Assembly: GCA_023418055.1 (NCBI GenBank)
Contig: JAEZDP010000020.1
Coordinates: forward strand, 1 to 5,673
Length of the DNA stretch: 5,673 bases
Origin: Acidobacteriota bacterium
GTDB taxonomy: Bacteria; Acidobacteriota; Vicinamibacteria; Vicinamibacterales; Vicinamibacteraceae
Direction: 5' to 3'
In this document: one piece after another, positions 1 to 5,673 of the stretch
Layout of the letters: each line of letters opens with the position of its first letter
Numbering within the stretch: the stretch's first letter is position 1
Program-made: the position numbers and the translations under genes
The notes under the pieces: model-generated
The model's input: the letters and a program-made list of their open reading frames with translations, nothing else
Databases searched by the model: none
Told to the model about the DNA's origin: nothing

Positions 1-1
1 G

Positions 2-340
2 CCCACGCCCCCGGTGGGTGTCGCCGCGCGTGTCGATTTCGCCCGTGACGTACGTCCCATCTTCGAGGCGACGTGTGTGGAGTGTCACGGCCCCGACAAG
101 GTGAAGGCCCGGCTCCGGATGGACTCCGTCGCGGCCTTGCAGCAGGGCGGGAAGTCGGGCCCCCTCGTGGTGCCGGGGGACCCCGAGACGAGCCTCATCA
201 TGCGTCGGGTGCTGGGGCTCGACGGCGAGGACCAGATGCCGCTCGACAACGACCCGCTGAGCGACGCGCAACTCGAGACCCTGCGTCGCTGGATCGCCGA
301 AGGCGCATCCTTCGGGTCTGGCACACGGACAGAGCCGTAG
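2..340 (+). CDS. c-type cytochrome, stand-alone PSCyt1-like domain (5' end cut by window)
   Basis: This is a small haem-binding protein, probably exported and involved in periplasmic electron transfer; its partner is unknown. Numbered from the GTG at 14, the haem motif CVECH lies at residues 21-25 and is followed by GPD. A distal Met in QMPLD (Met75) is the likely sixth iron ligand. The order FARDVRPIF, CxxCH, LRMD, VPGDPETSL, MP, LRRWIAEGA is that of the planctomycete cytochrome C domain PSCyt1. The frame stays open to the left edge, reading P-T-P-P just before GTG14. No signal peptide is visible, although a haem-attaching cytochrome must be exported, so the true start is probably outside the window and GTG14 is doubtful. 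The protein stops right after the domain, unlike the large PSCyt1-PSCyt2-PSD1 proteins. It converges with the next gene, with a 31-bp gap. The family call is firm; the function is not specific. Confidence 0.88.
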   Translation, partial: PTPPVGVAARVDFARDVRPIFEATCVECHGPDKVKARLRMDSVAALQQGGKSGPLVVPGDPETSLIMRRVLGLDGEDQMPLDNDPLSDAQLETLRRWIAEGASFGSGTRTEP

Positions 341-371
341 CGGCTACCGAGGCGGACGGGTGGGGGGGCGG

Positions 372-2171
372 CTACTTCGGCGTGAAGACCACCGCCACGT
401 CCATGGCGCCCTCGGGCAGCACGACGATTTCGGGCTCGTCGGTGCCCCCGGCGATGGCGACGCTTGCCACATCCACCTGTCGGCCGAGGTCGATGACGCG
501 GGCCGTCATCGGCATCCGCGCGCGCACGCCGAGGCGCGCGTCGGCTCGTACCTGCCGCACGTAGAGCACGGCGCCGTCCCGGCCCGTCCAGGGCTGCGAC
601 CACCCGACGTTCCAGACGCCTCGGACGGAGACGGGCGGGTCGGCTGGCTCGCCAGGGGCCATGCCGGCGATGAGCGATCGCAGCGTCGCCACGGCCGGCG
701 TCTCGCGGGTCCAGGTGCGTTCTTCACGCTGCGTGGACGCCCCGGTGAGCGCACCCGCATCCACGAACAGGTAGCCGGCGCCCGTGGCCGTGCGATTCGC
801 GTAGCAGAACCTGCCAACCTCGCGGCAGTGCTCGGGCGTCTGTCCGACCGGCAGGCAGTGCACCGGCCACTCGCCCTCGAAGAGCAGCACCTTCTCGCAG
901 CCGCCGGTTGCCGTGGGGATGACGGCGGGACGCCGGTGCGACACCCGTTCCGCAAACGACTCGGCACGCGGGTTGTTCCACATGGGATGCCGTGTCCACA
1001 GCCAGTGGGCCAGCGGGGTGGGCTGCAGGTGCCGCTCGGCACGGGCGGGACGGAACTCGGCGAGCGTCCACAGCGCGCCGGCAAGGGCGAACGCCACGCC
1101 CACGCGCCGTGTCGTCTGTCGCGCGCTGGTGGCGGCCTGCATCAGGATCGGCACCGCGAGCGGCATCAGCCAGAGGGCGTAGCGGCTCAGGTCGGGGCTG
1201 CCGTCGTGGTTCTGGTCGAGCGGCTGACTCACCACGTACAGCAGGGCAATCGCTGCCAGCGCCGTGGTGGCGACAAACGGCTCGCGCAGCCGCACGAGTT
1301 CATGGCGCGCCAGCAGGTACACCGCGCTGACCACGGCCAGGACGAACGGCGGGAACCGCGCCACCAGACCCATGTTGATGTCGGTGAACGGGAAGAACAG
1401 CTCGAGCAGGCCCGGAAACCGTGTCGGCGCGTAGACCGTCAACGGCGACGGAATGCCGAGTCGCCAGAGGTAATACGTCGGCGCCGCCAGCGTCAGCAGC
1501 GCCGCGACCACGAGACCGGTGCGCCAGCGCGGGCACAGCAGACGGGCGGGACGCTCGATTGATCCCCAGACGGCAAACAGCGCCACCACCAGGAGGAAGC
1601 CCGGGTTCTGGCTGGCGGCCACCGCCAGCAGGACGAGTGCGACACTCGGACGCGAGGCCCACAGGAGCAGGCCCGCGGCGACCGCGGTGTAGATGAGGAC
1701 GTCGGCCGACGGCTTGTCCACCCACCAGACGATGGGGCTCAGGACGAGCAGCGCGGTCCACGGCGCGCCTCCCGTCGTGCTCACGACCAGTGCCAGGCCA
1801 ACGAGCAACAGGACGTTCAGGATCGTGAATGCCCAGAGCGGGTTGATCGACAGCACCTGGGTCAGCCATACCAACGGGACGGAGGTCGCGGCGTAGAGCC
1901 AGAAGTGGGGCACCTCGCGCTGTCCGTCGCGCCCCACCAGTTCCGGCAGGTTGGGCGACACGGGCGGCTCGCCGGCCTCGGCCAGCGCGGCGTCCACGGC
2001 GGCGATGTCCGCGGCGGACAGGGTCGGGCCGCCTCCACGTGCCAGGTTCAGCGCAAGCGCCACGTGTTCGTCACTGGCCCCGACACGCGTCGGCGACGCC
2101 TGGAGGACGAACACCAGCACCCAGACGCACAGCGCCCCGAAGGTGACACGCGGACTCACGGCGGCGATCAT
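372..2171 (-). CDS. multi-spanning membrane protein, putative GT-C-like glycosyltransferase with outer C-terminal domain
   Basis: This 599-residue integral membrane protein starts at ATG 2171-2169 and ends at TAG 374-372. About ten hydrophobic segments can be seen, near residues 10-27, 89-108, 112-131, 137-151, 156-172, 176-204, 218-236, 270-288, 299-315, 332-347 and 356-373. An acidic pair, SDEH (Asp34-Glu35), sits just after the first segment. This is where GT-C glycosyltransferases using polyprenyl-phosphate sugars carry their catalytic acid. The stretch DLSRYALWLMPLAVP (327-341) resembles the late RY...P motif of such proteins. Residues about 380-599 are soluble and probably outside the cytoplasm, with Cys at 425, 439, 449 and 456 that could form disulfides, followed by a beta-rich tail. 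The frame is open far upstream, but that extension runs antisense through the hydrolase gene and lacks membrane character, so the ATG opening the first hydrophobic helix was chosen. No good ribosome site is visible. Membrane protein is certain; GT-C activity is inferred, and no named family is recognised. Confidence 0.8.
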   Translation of the reverse strand: MIAAVSPRVTFGALCVWVLVFVLQASPTRVGASDEHVALALNLARGGGPTLSAADIAAVDAALAEAGEPPVSPNLPELVGRDGQREVPHFWLYAATSVPLVWLTQVLSINPLWAFTILNVLLLVGLALVVSTTGGAPWTALLVLSPIVWWVDKPSADVLIYTAVAAGLLLWASRPSVALVLLAVAASQNPGFLLVVALFAVWGSIERPARLLCPRWRTGLVVAALLTLAAPTYYLWRLGIPSPLTVYAPTRFPGLLELFFPFTDINMGLVARFPPFVLAVVSAVYLLARHELVRLREPFVATTALAAIALLYVVSQPLDQNHDGSPDLSRYALWLMPLAVPILMQAATSARQTTRRVGVAFALAGALWTLAEFRPARAERHLQPTPLAHWLWTRHPMWNNPRAESFAERVSHRRPAVIPTATGGCEKVLLFEGEWPVHCLPVGQTPEHCREVGRFCYANRTATGAGYLFVDAGALTGASTQREERTWTRETPAVATLRSLIAGMAPGEPADPPVSVRGVWNVGWSQPWTGRDGAVLYVRQVRADARLGVRARMPMTARVIDLGRQVDVASVAIAGGTDEPEIVVLPEGAMDVAVVFTPK

Positions 2172-2204
2172 ACTCTGCGCGTCGGAGGCGTCCGGCGTGC
2201 CTGC

Positions 2205-2234
2205 GGGACGCCCGAGCGCCAGACGCGGTAGGCT
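2205..2234 (+). promoter_or_regulatory. possible promoter for a leaderless hydrolase mRNA
   Basis: The hexamer TAGGCT (2229-2234) fits the TANNNT -10 pattern and lies 6 nt before ATG 2241. Transcription would therefore begin at or next to the start codon. GGGACG (2205-2210) sits 18 bp upstream and keeps only the GAC core of a -35 box. No Shine-Dalgarno sequence precedes the ATG, which agrees with a leaderless mRNA. The site lies in the 69-bp spacer between divergent genes. It is inferred from pattern only. Confidence 0.4.
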
Positions 2235-2240
2235 TGCGTC

Positions 2241-3083
2241 ATGTCCTCGTATGCGACGCACGACCTGGGCGACCGCCGCCTCGCCTGGCTCGACATCGGC
2301 AGCGGACGGCCCATCGTCTTCCTGCACGCCTTCCCGCTCAACGCCACCATGTGGCAGCCGCAACTGGACCATCTGCCGGCCGGCTGGCGAGGCCTGGCGC
2401 CCGACCTGCGCGGCTTCCACCGCGCGTGGACCGAGGGCGCTGCCCCCGCCCGCCACGTGTCCGACCACGCTACCGACGTCCTCGCGCTGCTGCGGCATCT
2501 CGGCGCTGGTCCGGCCGTGATCGTCGGGCTGTCGATGGGCGGCTACGTCGCCTTCGAGTGCTGGCGCCGTCAACCAGACGCCATCGCCGGTCTCGTGCTG
2601 GCCGACACGCGGGCCGAGCCCGACACCGACGAGGCCAGGGCGCGCCGCCGGCAGATGCAGGAGACGGCACGTGCCGACGGTCCCTCGGCCGTCGCCGACG
2701 CGATGCTGCCCGGCCTGCTCGGCGCCACCAGCCAGACCACCGACCCGCATCGCGCCGTCGAGGTGCGGCGGCTCATCGAAGCCAACCGTCCCGACGCCAT
2801 CGTGGATGCCCTGGAAGCCCTGGCCAGCCGGCCCGATTCCCGGGAGACGCTGCGGCAGGTGACCTGCCCCGCGCTCGTCCTGGTGGGCGACGAAGACAGC
2901 CTGACACCGCCGCCGCTGGCCGCCGCGATGGCCTCCGCGCTGCCCGATGCCACGCTCGTCACCCTGCCGCGTGCCGGCCATCTGTCGAACCTCGAGCACC
3001 CGCTCGCGTTCAACAGGGCGCTGCATGCGTGGCTGGCCACGACGTTTGCCGATGGACCGGCGTCGGCCGGACAGGTACAGTGA
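2241..3083 (+). CDS. alpha/beta-fold hydrolase
   Basis: This 280-residue, probably cytosolic serine hydrolase has no signal peptide or membrane segment. The full catalytic set can be read. The oxyanion-hole strand is IVFLHAFPL (25-33), the nucleophile elbow is GLSMGG with Ser98, the acid is Asp219 in VGDEDSLTPP, and the base is His247 in AGHLSNLEHP. The lid region between about residues 124 and 205 is rich in Arg, Ala and Asp. Length and motif spacing match the RsbQ / 3-oxoadipate enol-lactonase / haloperoxidase-like branch of the superfamily, but the substrate cannot be told. No pathway genes support a pcaD call. The start is fixed by ATG directly after a -10-like element and by the N-terminal beta strands that begin soon after it. 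The stop lies 8 nt before the ATG of the DUF547 gene, so co-transcription is likely. Confidence 0.93.
   Translation: MSSYATHDLGDRRLAWLDIGSGRPIVFLHAFPLNATMWQPQLDHLPAGWRGLAPDLRGFHRAWTEGAAPARHVSDHATDVLALLRHLGAGPAVIVGLSMGGYVAFECWRRQPDAIAGLVLADTRAEPDTDEARARRRQMQETARADGPSAVADAMLPGLLGATSQTTDPHRAVEVRRLIEANRPDAIVDALEALASRPDSRETLRQVTCPALVLVGDEDSLTPPPLAAAMASALPDATLVTLPRAGHLSNLEHPLAFNRALHAWLATTFADGPASAGQVQ
3053..3081 (+). promoter_or_regulatory. possible internal promoter for the DUF547 gene
   Basis: TGGACC (3053-3058, four of six -35 consensus bases) and TACAGT (3076-3081, four of six -10 bases) are separated by 17 bp, the ideal spacing. The -10 box ends 7 nt before GTG 3089 and 10 nt before ATG 3092. 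The element lies inside the last codons of the hydrolase gene, so it would give the downstream genes their own, possibly leaderless, transcript. It is a pattern match only. Confidence 0.4.
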
Positions 3084-3091
3084 CGCGCGTG

Positions 3092-3949
3092 ATGCTGAAA
3101 TACGCCGCCGTGTTGACGCTGGTCCTGTCGGTGCCCGTCGTGGTCGCGACGACAGGGGTGGGACGCGCGCAGTCGGCCTCTGCCCCGGGGCAGGGCCTCG
3201 GCATCCACGCCCCACTCGACGGCCTGCTCGACCTGTACGTCCGCGAGGGGCTCGTGTACTACCGGGCGCTGGCCTCGGAGCGCGGGCGGCTCGACCGATA
3301 CATCAGCGGGCTGGACCTGCCTGCCGCCGCCTATGAAGGCTGGGAGCGCGACACACAGGCCGCGTTCTGGCTCAACGCCTACAACGCGCTCGTGCTGCGG
3401 ACGGTCGTCAACGCGTACCCCATCCGTGGGCGGTCCGACGCGTACCCCGTCAACAGCATCCGACAGGTGCCCGGCGCGTTCGAGCGAAAGCACCGGGTGG
3501 CGGGCCGGTCGGTATCGCTCGACGAGATCGAGCGCGAGGTGATCGCCGGGTTCGACGACCCTCGCATGTTCTTCGCCCTTGGGCGCGGCAGCATCGGCGG
3601 CGGACGTCTGCGCAGCGAGGCGTTCGTGCCCTCGCGGCTCGAGGCGCAGCTCGAGGAGGTTGCCGCCGAATGTGTGACGCGGTACGAGTGCTTCCGGTAC
3701 GATCCGGCATCCGACCGCGTCCAGGCGTCGGCCATCTTCGGCTGGCGGCAGGAGGCGTTCGTCAGGCGATACGTGGGCCCGCCCGACCACTACCAGAATC
3801 GCAGTCCGATCGAACGCGCCGTGCTGCAATTCGTGCTGCCGCACGTGCTGCCGGGGGAGCGCGACGGCCTGCGCCGCAACACGTTCACCATGGCGTACCA
3901 GACGTTCGACTGGCGCCTCAACGACCTGACCGACGGCGGGGGACGCTGA
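3092..3949 (+). CDS. secreted DUF547 domain protein
   Basis: This 285-residue protein (from ATG 3092) is of unknown function. Residues 1-31 look like an export signal: LKY, then a hydrophobic core AAVLTLVLSVPVVVA, then AQSASA as a likely signal peptidase I site. There is no lipobox Cys, so a soluble periplasmic or outside location is expected. The DUF547 domain (PF04784) is recognised from FWLNAYNALVLRTVVNAYPI (92-111), SIRQVPGAFERK (122-133), SLDEIEREVI (142-151), the DPRMFFAL block (156-163), EAFVPSRLEAQLEE (176-189) and SAIFGWRQEAF (213-223). The block where relatives, from memory, carry two Cys (roughly ALNCASxGCPPL) reads ALGRGSIGGGRL (162-173), so both Cys are absent. Start choice: GTG 3089 and GTG 3080 are in frame and would add 1 or 4 residues; ATG 3092 starts the signal peptide cleanly. 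The stop TGA directly abuts the SDR start codon. Confidence 0.88.
   Translation: MLKYAAVLTLVLSVPVVVATTGVGRAQSASAPGQGLGIHAPLDGLLDLYVREGLVYYRALASERGRLDRYISGLDLPAAAYEGWERDTQAAFWLNAYNALVLRTVVNAYPIRGRSDAYPVNSIRQVPGAFERKHRVAGRSVSLDEIEREVIAGFDDPRMFFALGRGSIGGGRLRSEAFVPSRLEAQLEEVAAECVTRYECFRYDPASDRVQASAIFGWRQEAFVRRYVGPPDHYQNRSPIERAVLQFVLPHVLPGERDGLRRNTFTMAYQTFDWRLNDLTDGGGR
3938..3943 (+). promoter_or_regulatory. ribosome binding site of the SDR gene
   Basis: GGGGGA lies 6 nt before ATG 3950, inside the last codons of the DUF547 gene. It is the clearest Shine-Dalgarno-like site before a start in the window. With the TGAATG stop/start arrangement it points to coupled translation of the SDR with the gene before it. 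Confidence 0.55.
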
Positions 3950-4729
3950 ATGGATCTGCAACTGGCCGGCAAGGTGGCCATCGTGACCGGCTCGAGCCGG
4001 GGACTGGGGCTGGCCAGCGCGTCGGCGCTCGCGGCCGAAGGCGCACGCGTCACTGTCTGCGCCAGGGGACGTGAGGCCCTCGACGCCGCTGTGAACGCGC
4101 TTCGGCAGACCGCTCATTCTCCCGACGATGTGCTCGGCGTCGTCGCGGATGTGGCCAGCGAGGCAGGCGTGGCCGAGGTCGTGGACCGCACCGAGACGGC
4201 CTTCGGCGGCGTGGACATCCTCGTGAACAACGTGGGTCTCGGCAAGGGCGCGGGCCTGCTCGACACGCCCGACGATGTGTGGCAGCAGGCCTTCGACCAG
4301 ACGTTGTTTCCGGCCATCAGGATGTCGCGCCGGGTGGTGCCCTCGATGCGCGCGCGCGGCGGCGGCGTGATCCTGATGGTGGCCTCCATCTGGGGACGCG
4401 AGTCTGGCGGCCGCATGACCTACAACGCCGTCAAGGCGGCGGAGATCAGCCTGGCCAAGGCCCTGGCGCAGCAACTGGCCGCCGACAACATCCGTGTGAA
4501 CAGCGTGGCGCCCGGATCGATCCTTTTCCCTGGGGGGTCGTGGCACCAGCGCCAGCAGGCAGATCCCGACGGCATCGCGGCGTTCGTGGACCGCGAGTTG
4601 CCCTTCGGCCGCTTTGGCCGAGCCGACGAAGTGGGCGACGTGGTCGCGTTCCTGTGTTCGCCGCGGGCCAGTTGGGTGAGCGGCGCCTGCGTCCCGATTG
4701 ACGGGTGCCAGTCGCGGTCGAACATCTAG
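3950..4729 (+). CDS. SDR family NAD(P)-dependent oxidoreductase
   Basis: This 259-residue, cytosolic short-chain dehydrogenase/reductase has the classical length and Rossmann fold. The cofactor motif TGSSRGLG is at 13-20 and the adenine-site Asp in VVADVAS is Asp67. The NNAG motif reads NNVG (93-96). The catalytic Ser is Ser146 in VASIWG, and YxxxK is Tyr158-Lys162. Arg17 and Arg39 suggest preference for NADP(H). The fourth tetrad residue, Asn in the ETNL-like block after the conserved Trp, is replaced: W111-QQAFDQTL puts Thr118 there. The C-terminal half, with SVAPGSILFPGGSW, ELPFGRFG and GCQSRSNI, looks like a distinct subfamily of FabG-like SDRs, so a fabG name would be unsafe. The substrate is unknown. 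The start follows the DUF547 stop with no gap and has a good ribosome site. Confidence 0.93.
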   Translation: MDLQLAGKVAIVTGSSRGLGLASASALAAEGARVTVCARGREALDAAVNALRQTAHSPDDVLGVVADVASEAGVAEVVDRTETAFGGVDILVNNVGLGKGAGLLDTPDDVWQQAFDQTLFPAIRMSRRVVPSMRARGGGVILMVASIWGRESGGRMTYNAVKAAEISLAKALAQQLAADNIRVNSVAPGSILFPGGSWHQRQQADPDGIAAFVDRELPFGRFGRADEVGDVVAFLCSPRASWVSGACVPIDGCQSRSNI

Positions 4730-4743
4730 GCAGGCGGTCTACA

Positions 4744-4778
4744 GTCCACGGTCCACGGTCCACGGTCAACAGTCCCCG
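4744..4778 (+). repeat. 7-bp tandem repeat, five units of GTCCACG
   Basis: Three perfect GTCCACG copies (4744-4750, 4751-4757, 4758-4764) are followed by two degenerate ones, GTCAACA (4765-4771) and GTCCCCG (4772-4778). The array fills more than half of the 60-bp spacer between the SDR and symporter genes and ends 11 bp before the symporter ATG. The unit is not self-complementary, so no terminator-like hairpin is expected. Its role is unknown; slippage-prone repeats here could alter the symporter's 5' region. Confidence 0.85.
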
Positions 4779-4789
4779 GCCATTCTTCG

Positions 4790-5673
4790 ATGACCCAGAT
4801 CGCGACCCTCATCCAGCAGGCCGCCGATGCGTTGTTCATGCCCTGGCTGCTGCTGCTGCTGTTTGGCACGGGCGCGTTTCTCACGGTGCGGTATCGCTTC
4901 GTGCAGGTGCGCCGGTTCCCGGAGGCCGTCCGCACGATGTTTGCCGTGTCGGACTCGGGAGCGGGCGGCGCGCTGACGCCGTTTCAGGCGTTCATGACGG
5001 CGCTGGCCGGCACGATCGGCACGGGCAACATCGCAGGCGTGGCGACGGCGATCGTGTCGGGTGGGCCTGGCGCGCTCTTCTGGATCTGGGCGTACGGCTT
5101 CGTGGCCACGGCCATCAAGTTCACCGAGGCCGTCCTCGGGGTGACGTGGCGTGAGTCGCGCGGGGGCACGCTGCTGGCCGGCCCCATGTACGTGCTCCGC
5201 GACGGCCTGAAGGCACCGAAGCTCGCCGCCACGTACGCGCTGGTCGCAGGCGTTGCCGCGGTGAGCACCACGCCGTTCACGCAGCCCAATTCCATCGCCG
5301 TCGTGCTCGAGAGCGAACTCGGCATGCCGACCTGGATGGCCGGCGTCGGCATCGCCGTGCTCACGTGGCTGGTCATCATCGGCGGCATCAGGAGCATCGG
5401 CCGCGTGGCCGAGATGCTGGCGCCCCTCAAGGTGGGGCTCTATCTTGGCGGCGGCCTGTTTGTCATCGGCACGTTCGCGTCGCGCATCCCGGACGTGCTG
5501 TCCCTCGTGGTGAGTGAAGCGTTCTCGATGCGAGCGGCGGCCGGTGGCGGCGTCGGCATGTTCATCGCCATGCGATATGGCCTGGCGCGTGGCATGTACG
5601 CAAACGAAGCCGGCTACGGCACGGCGTCGGTCGCCTACGGCACCGCCCGCAGCACACGCCCCGAACGCCAGGG
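4790..5673 (+). CDS. AGCS family sodium:amino-acid (alanine/glycine) symporter, 3' end cut by window
   Basis: This inner-membrane carrier couples Na+ entry to uptake of a small amino acid such as alanine or glycine. The first 294 residues are visible, of the roughly 450-550 usual for the family, and the frame runs off the right edge. The first helix contains MPWLLLLLFGTGAFL and is followed by RYRFVQVRRFPEA, the typical AGCS N-terminus. GTIGTGNIAGVA (74-85) is the conserved substrate/ion-site helix, and GGPGALFWIWAYGFVATA (91-108) matches the family signature (PS00873 style). A Thr/Asn/Gln-containing segment, STTPFTQPNS, occurs near residues 160-170. NEAG (272-275) is the conserved late motif, but it continues as GYGTASVAYGTA rather than the more usual GLGSAPIAHAAA, so this is a divergent branch. 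ATG 4790 fits the family N-terminus; no Shine-Dalgarno sequence is visible, and the upstream spacer carries the heptamer array. It may be the fourth gene of the run or an independent unit. Confidence 0.93.
   Translation, partial: MTQIATLIQQAADALFMPWLLLLLFGTGAFLTVRYRFVQVRRFPEAVRTMFAVSDSGAGGALTPFQAFMTALAGTIGTGNIAGVATAIVSGGPGALFWIWAYGFVATAIKFTEAVLGVTWRESRGGTLLAGPMYVLRDGLKAPKLAATYALVAGVAAVSTTPFTQPNSIAVVLESELGMPTWMAGVGIAVLTWLVIIGGIRSIGRVAEMLAPLKVGLYLGGGLFVIGTFASRIPDVLSLVVSEAFSMRAAAGGGVGMFIAMRYGLARGMYANEAGYGTASVAYGTARSTRPERQ

Noticed and set aside
333..347. Inverted repeat AGCCG-TAG-CGGCT over the cytochrome stop codon, as a terminator
   Set aside because: The stem is only 5 bp with a 3-nt loop and no T-run follows; an overlapping 5-bp palindrome shows how easily such pairs arise here.
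358..371. G-rich run GGGTGGGGGGGCGG in the convergent gap, as a G-quadruplex
   Set aside because: It has three G-runs of three at most plus a GG, so it is not a convincing four-tract quadruplex. It is simply worth knowing as a possible sequencing-error site.
2234..3091. Plus-strand open frame extending the DUF547 protein upstream by about 286 residues
   Set aside because: It overlaps the well-supported hydrolase in another frame, has Arg/Pro-rich composition, and would bury the signal peptide in the middle of a protein.
2172..3215. Minus-strand open frame extending the membrane protein upstream to about 947 residues
   Set aside because: It runs fully antisense to the hydrolase gene, is Arg/Gly/Gln-rich and low in hydrophobic residues, and is typical of stop-poor GC-rich DNA. 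The helix-1 ATG at 2171 explains the protein.
2570..4546. 658-residue minus-strand open frame across the hydrolase, DUF547 and SDR genes
   Set aside because: It has His/Arg/Gly-rich shadow composition and no recognisable domain, and it lies opposite three genes with clear motifs.
3950..4729. Naming the SDR fabG
   Set aside because: The tetrad Asn is missing, the C-terminal region differs, and there are no fatty-acid synthesis genes nearby.
4740..4745. TACAGT as a -10 box for the symporter gene
   Set aside because: It lies 44 nt before the ATG, has no clear -35 partner and overlaps the heptamer array; it is too weak to call.
4744..4778. CRISPR-like array
   Set aside because: The units are 7 bp and directly joined with no spacers, so this is a simple tandem repeat.

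Overview
The window looks like a piece of a very GC-rich bacterial chromosome (about 70% G+C by eye), densely coded and without RNA genes, insertion sequences or phage genes. The gene mix is a stand-alone planctomycete-type cytochrome c domain (PSCyt1), a secreted DUF547 protein, a large putative GT-C-like membrane protein and an AGCS-family amino-acid symporter. Together with a 7-bp tandem repeat in a spacer, this would fit Acidobacteriota, perhaps the Vicinamibacteria/Luteitalea group. That placement rests on gene style and memory, not on a search.

Layout: (1) Positions 2-340, plus strand: C-terminal part of a short c-type cytochrome cut by the left edge. (2) Positions 372-2171, minus strand: a 599-residue multi-spanning membrane protein with an outer-face C-terminal domain, convergent with the cytochrome across a 31-bp gap. 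(3) A 69-bp divergent spacer, followed by a plus-strand run: alpha/beta hydrolase (2241-3083), secreted DUF547 protein (about 3092-3949) and SDR oxidoreductase (3950-4729). (4) A 60-bp spacer holding a GTCCACG heptamer array. (5) An AGCS sodium:amino-acid symporter (from 4790), cut by the right edge.

The hydrolase, DUF547 and SDR genes are packed tightly enough to be one transcription unit. DUF547 starts within about 10 bp of the hydrolase stop, and the SDR stop/start arrangement is TGAATG with a purine-rich ribosome site in front. The hydrolase and DUF547 genes each have a TANNNT -10-like hexamer only 6-7 nt before a start codon, which suggests leaderless transcripts or an internal promoter. 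No shared pathway can be read from the sequence: the hydrolase and SDR are generic catalytic folds, DUF547 has no known activity, and the symporter may be a separate unit.

I see no clear new defence, mobile or biosynthetic system. The points most worth a second look are the SDR with its usual catalytic Asn replaced by Thr, the DUF547 protein lacking the usual Cys-containing motif, the heptamer array, and the leaderless-type promoters.
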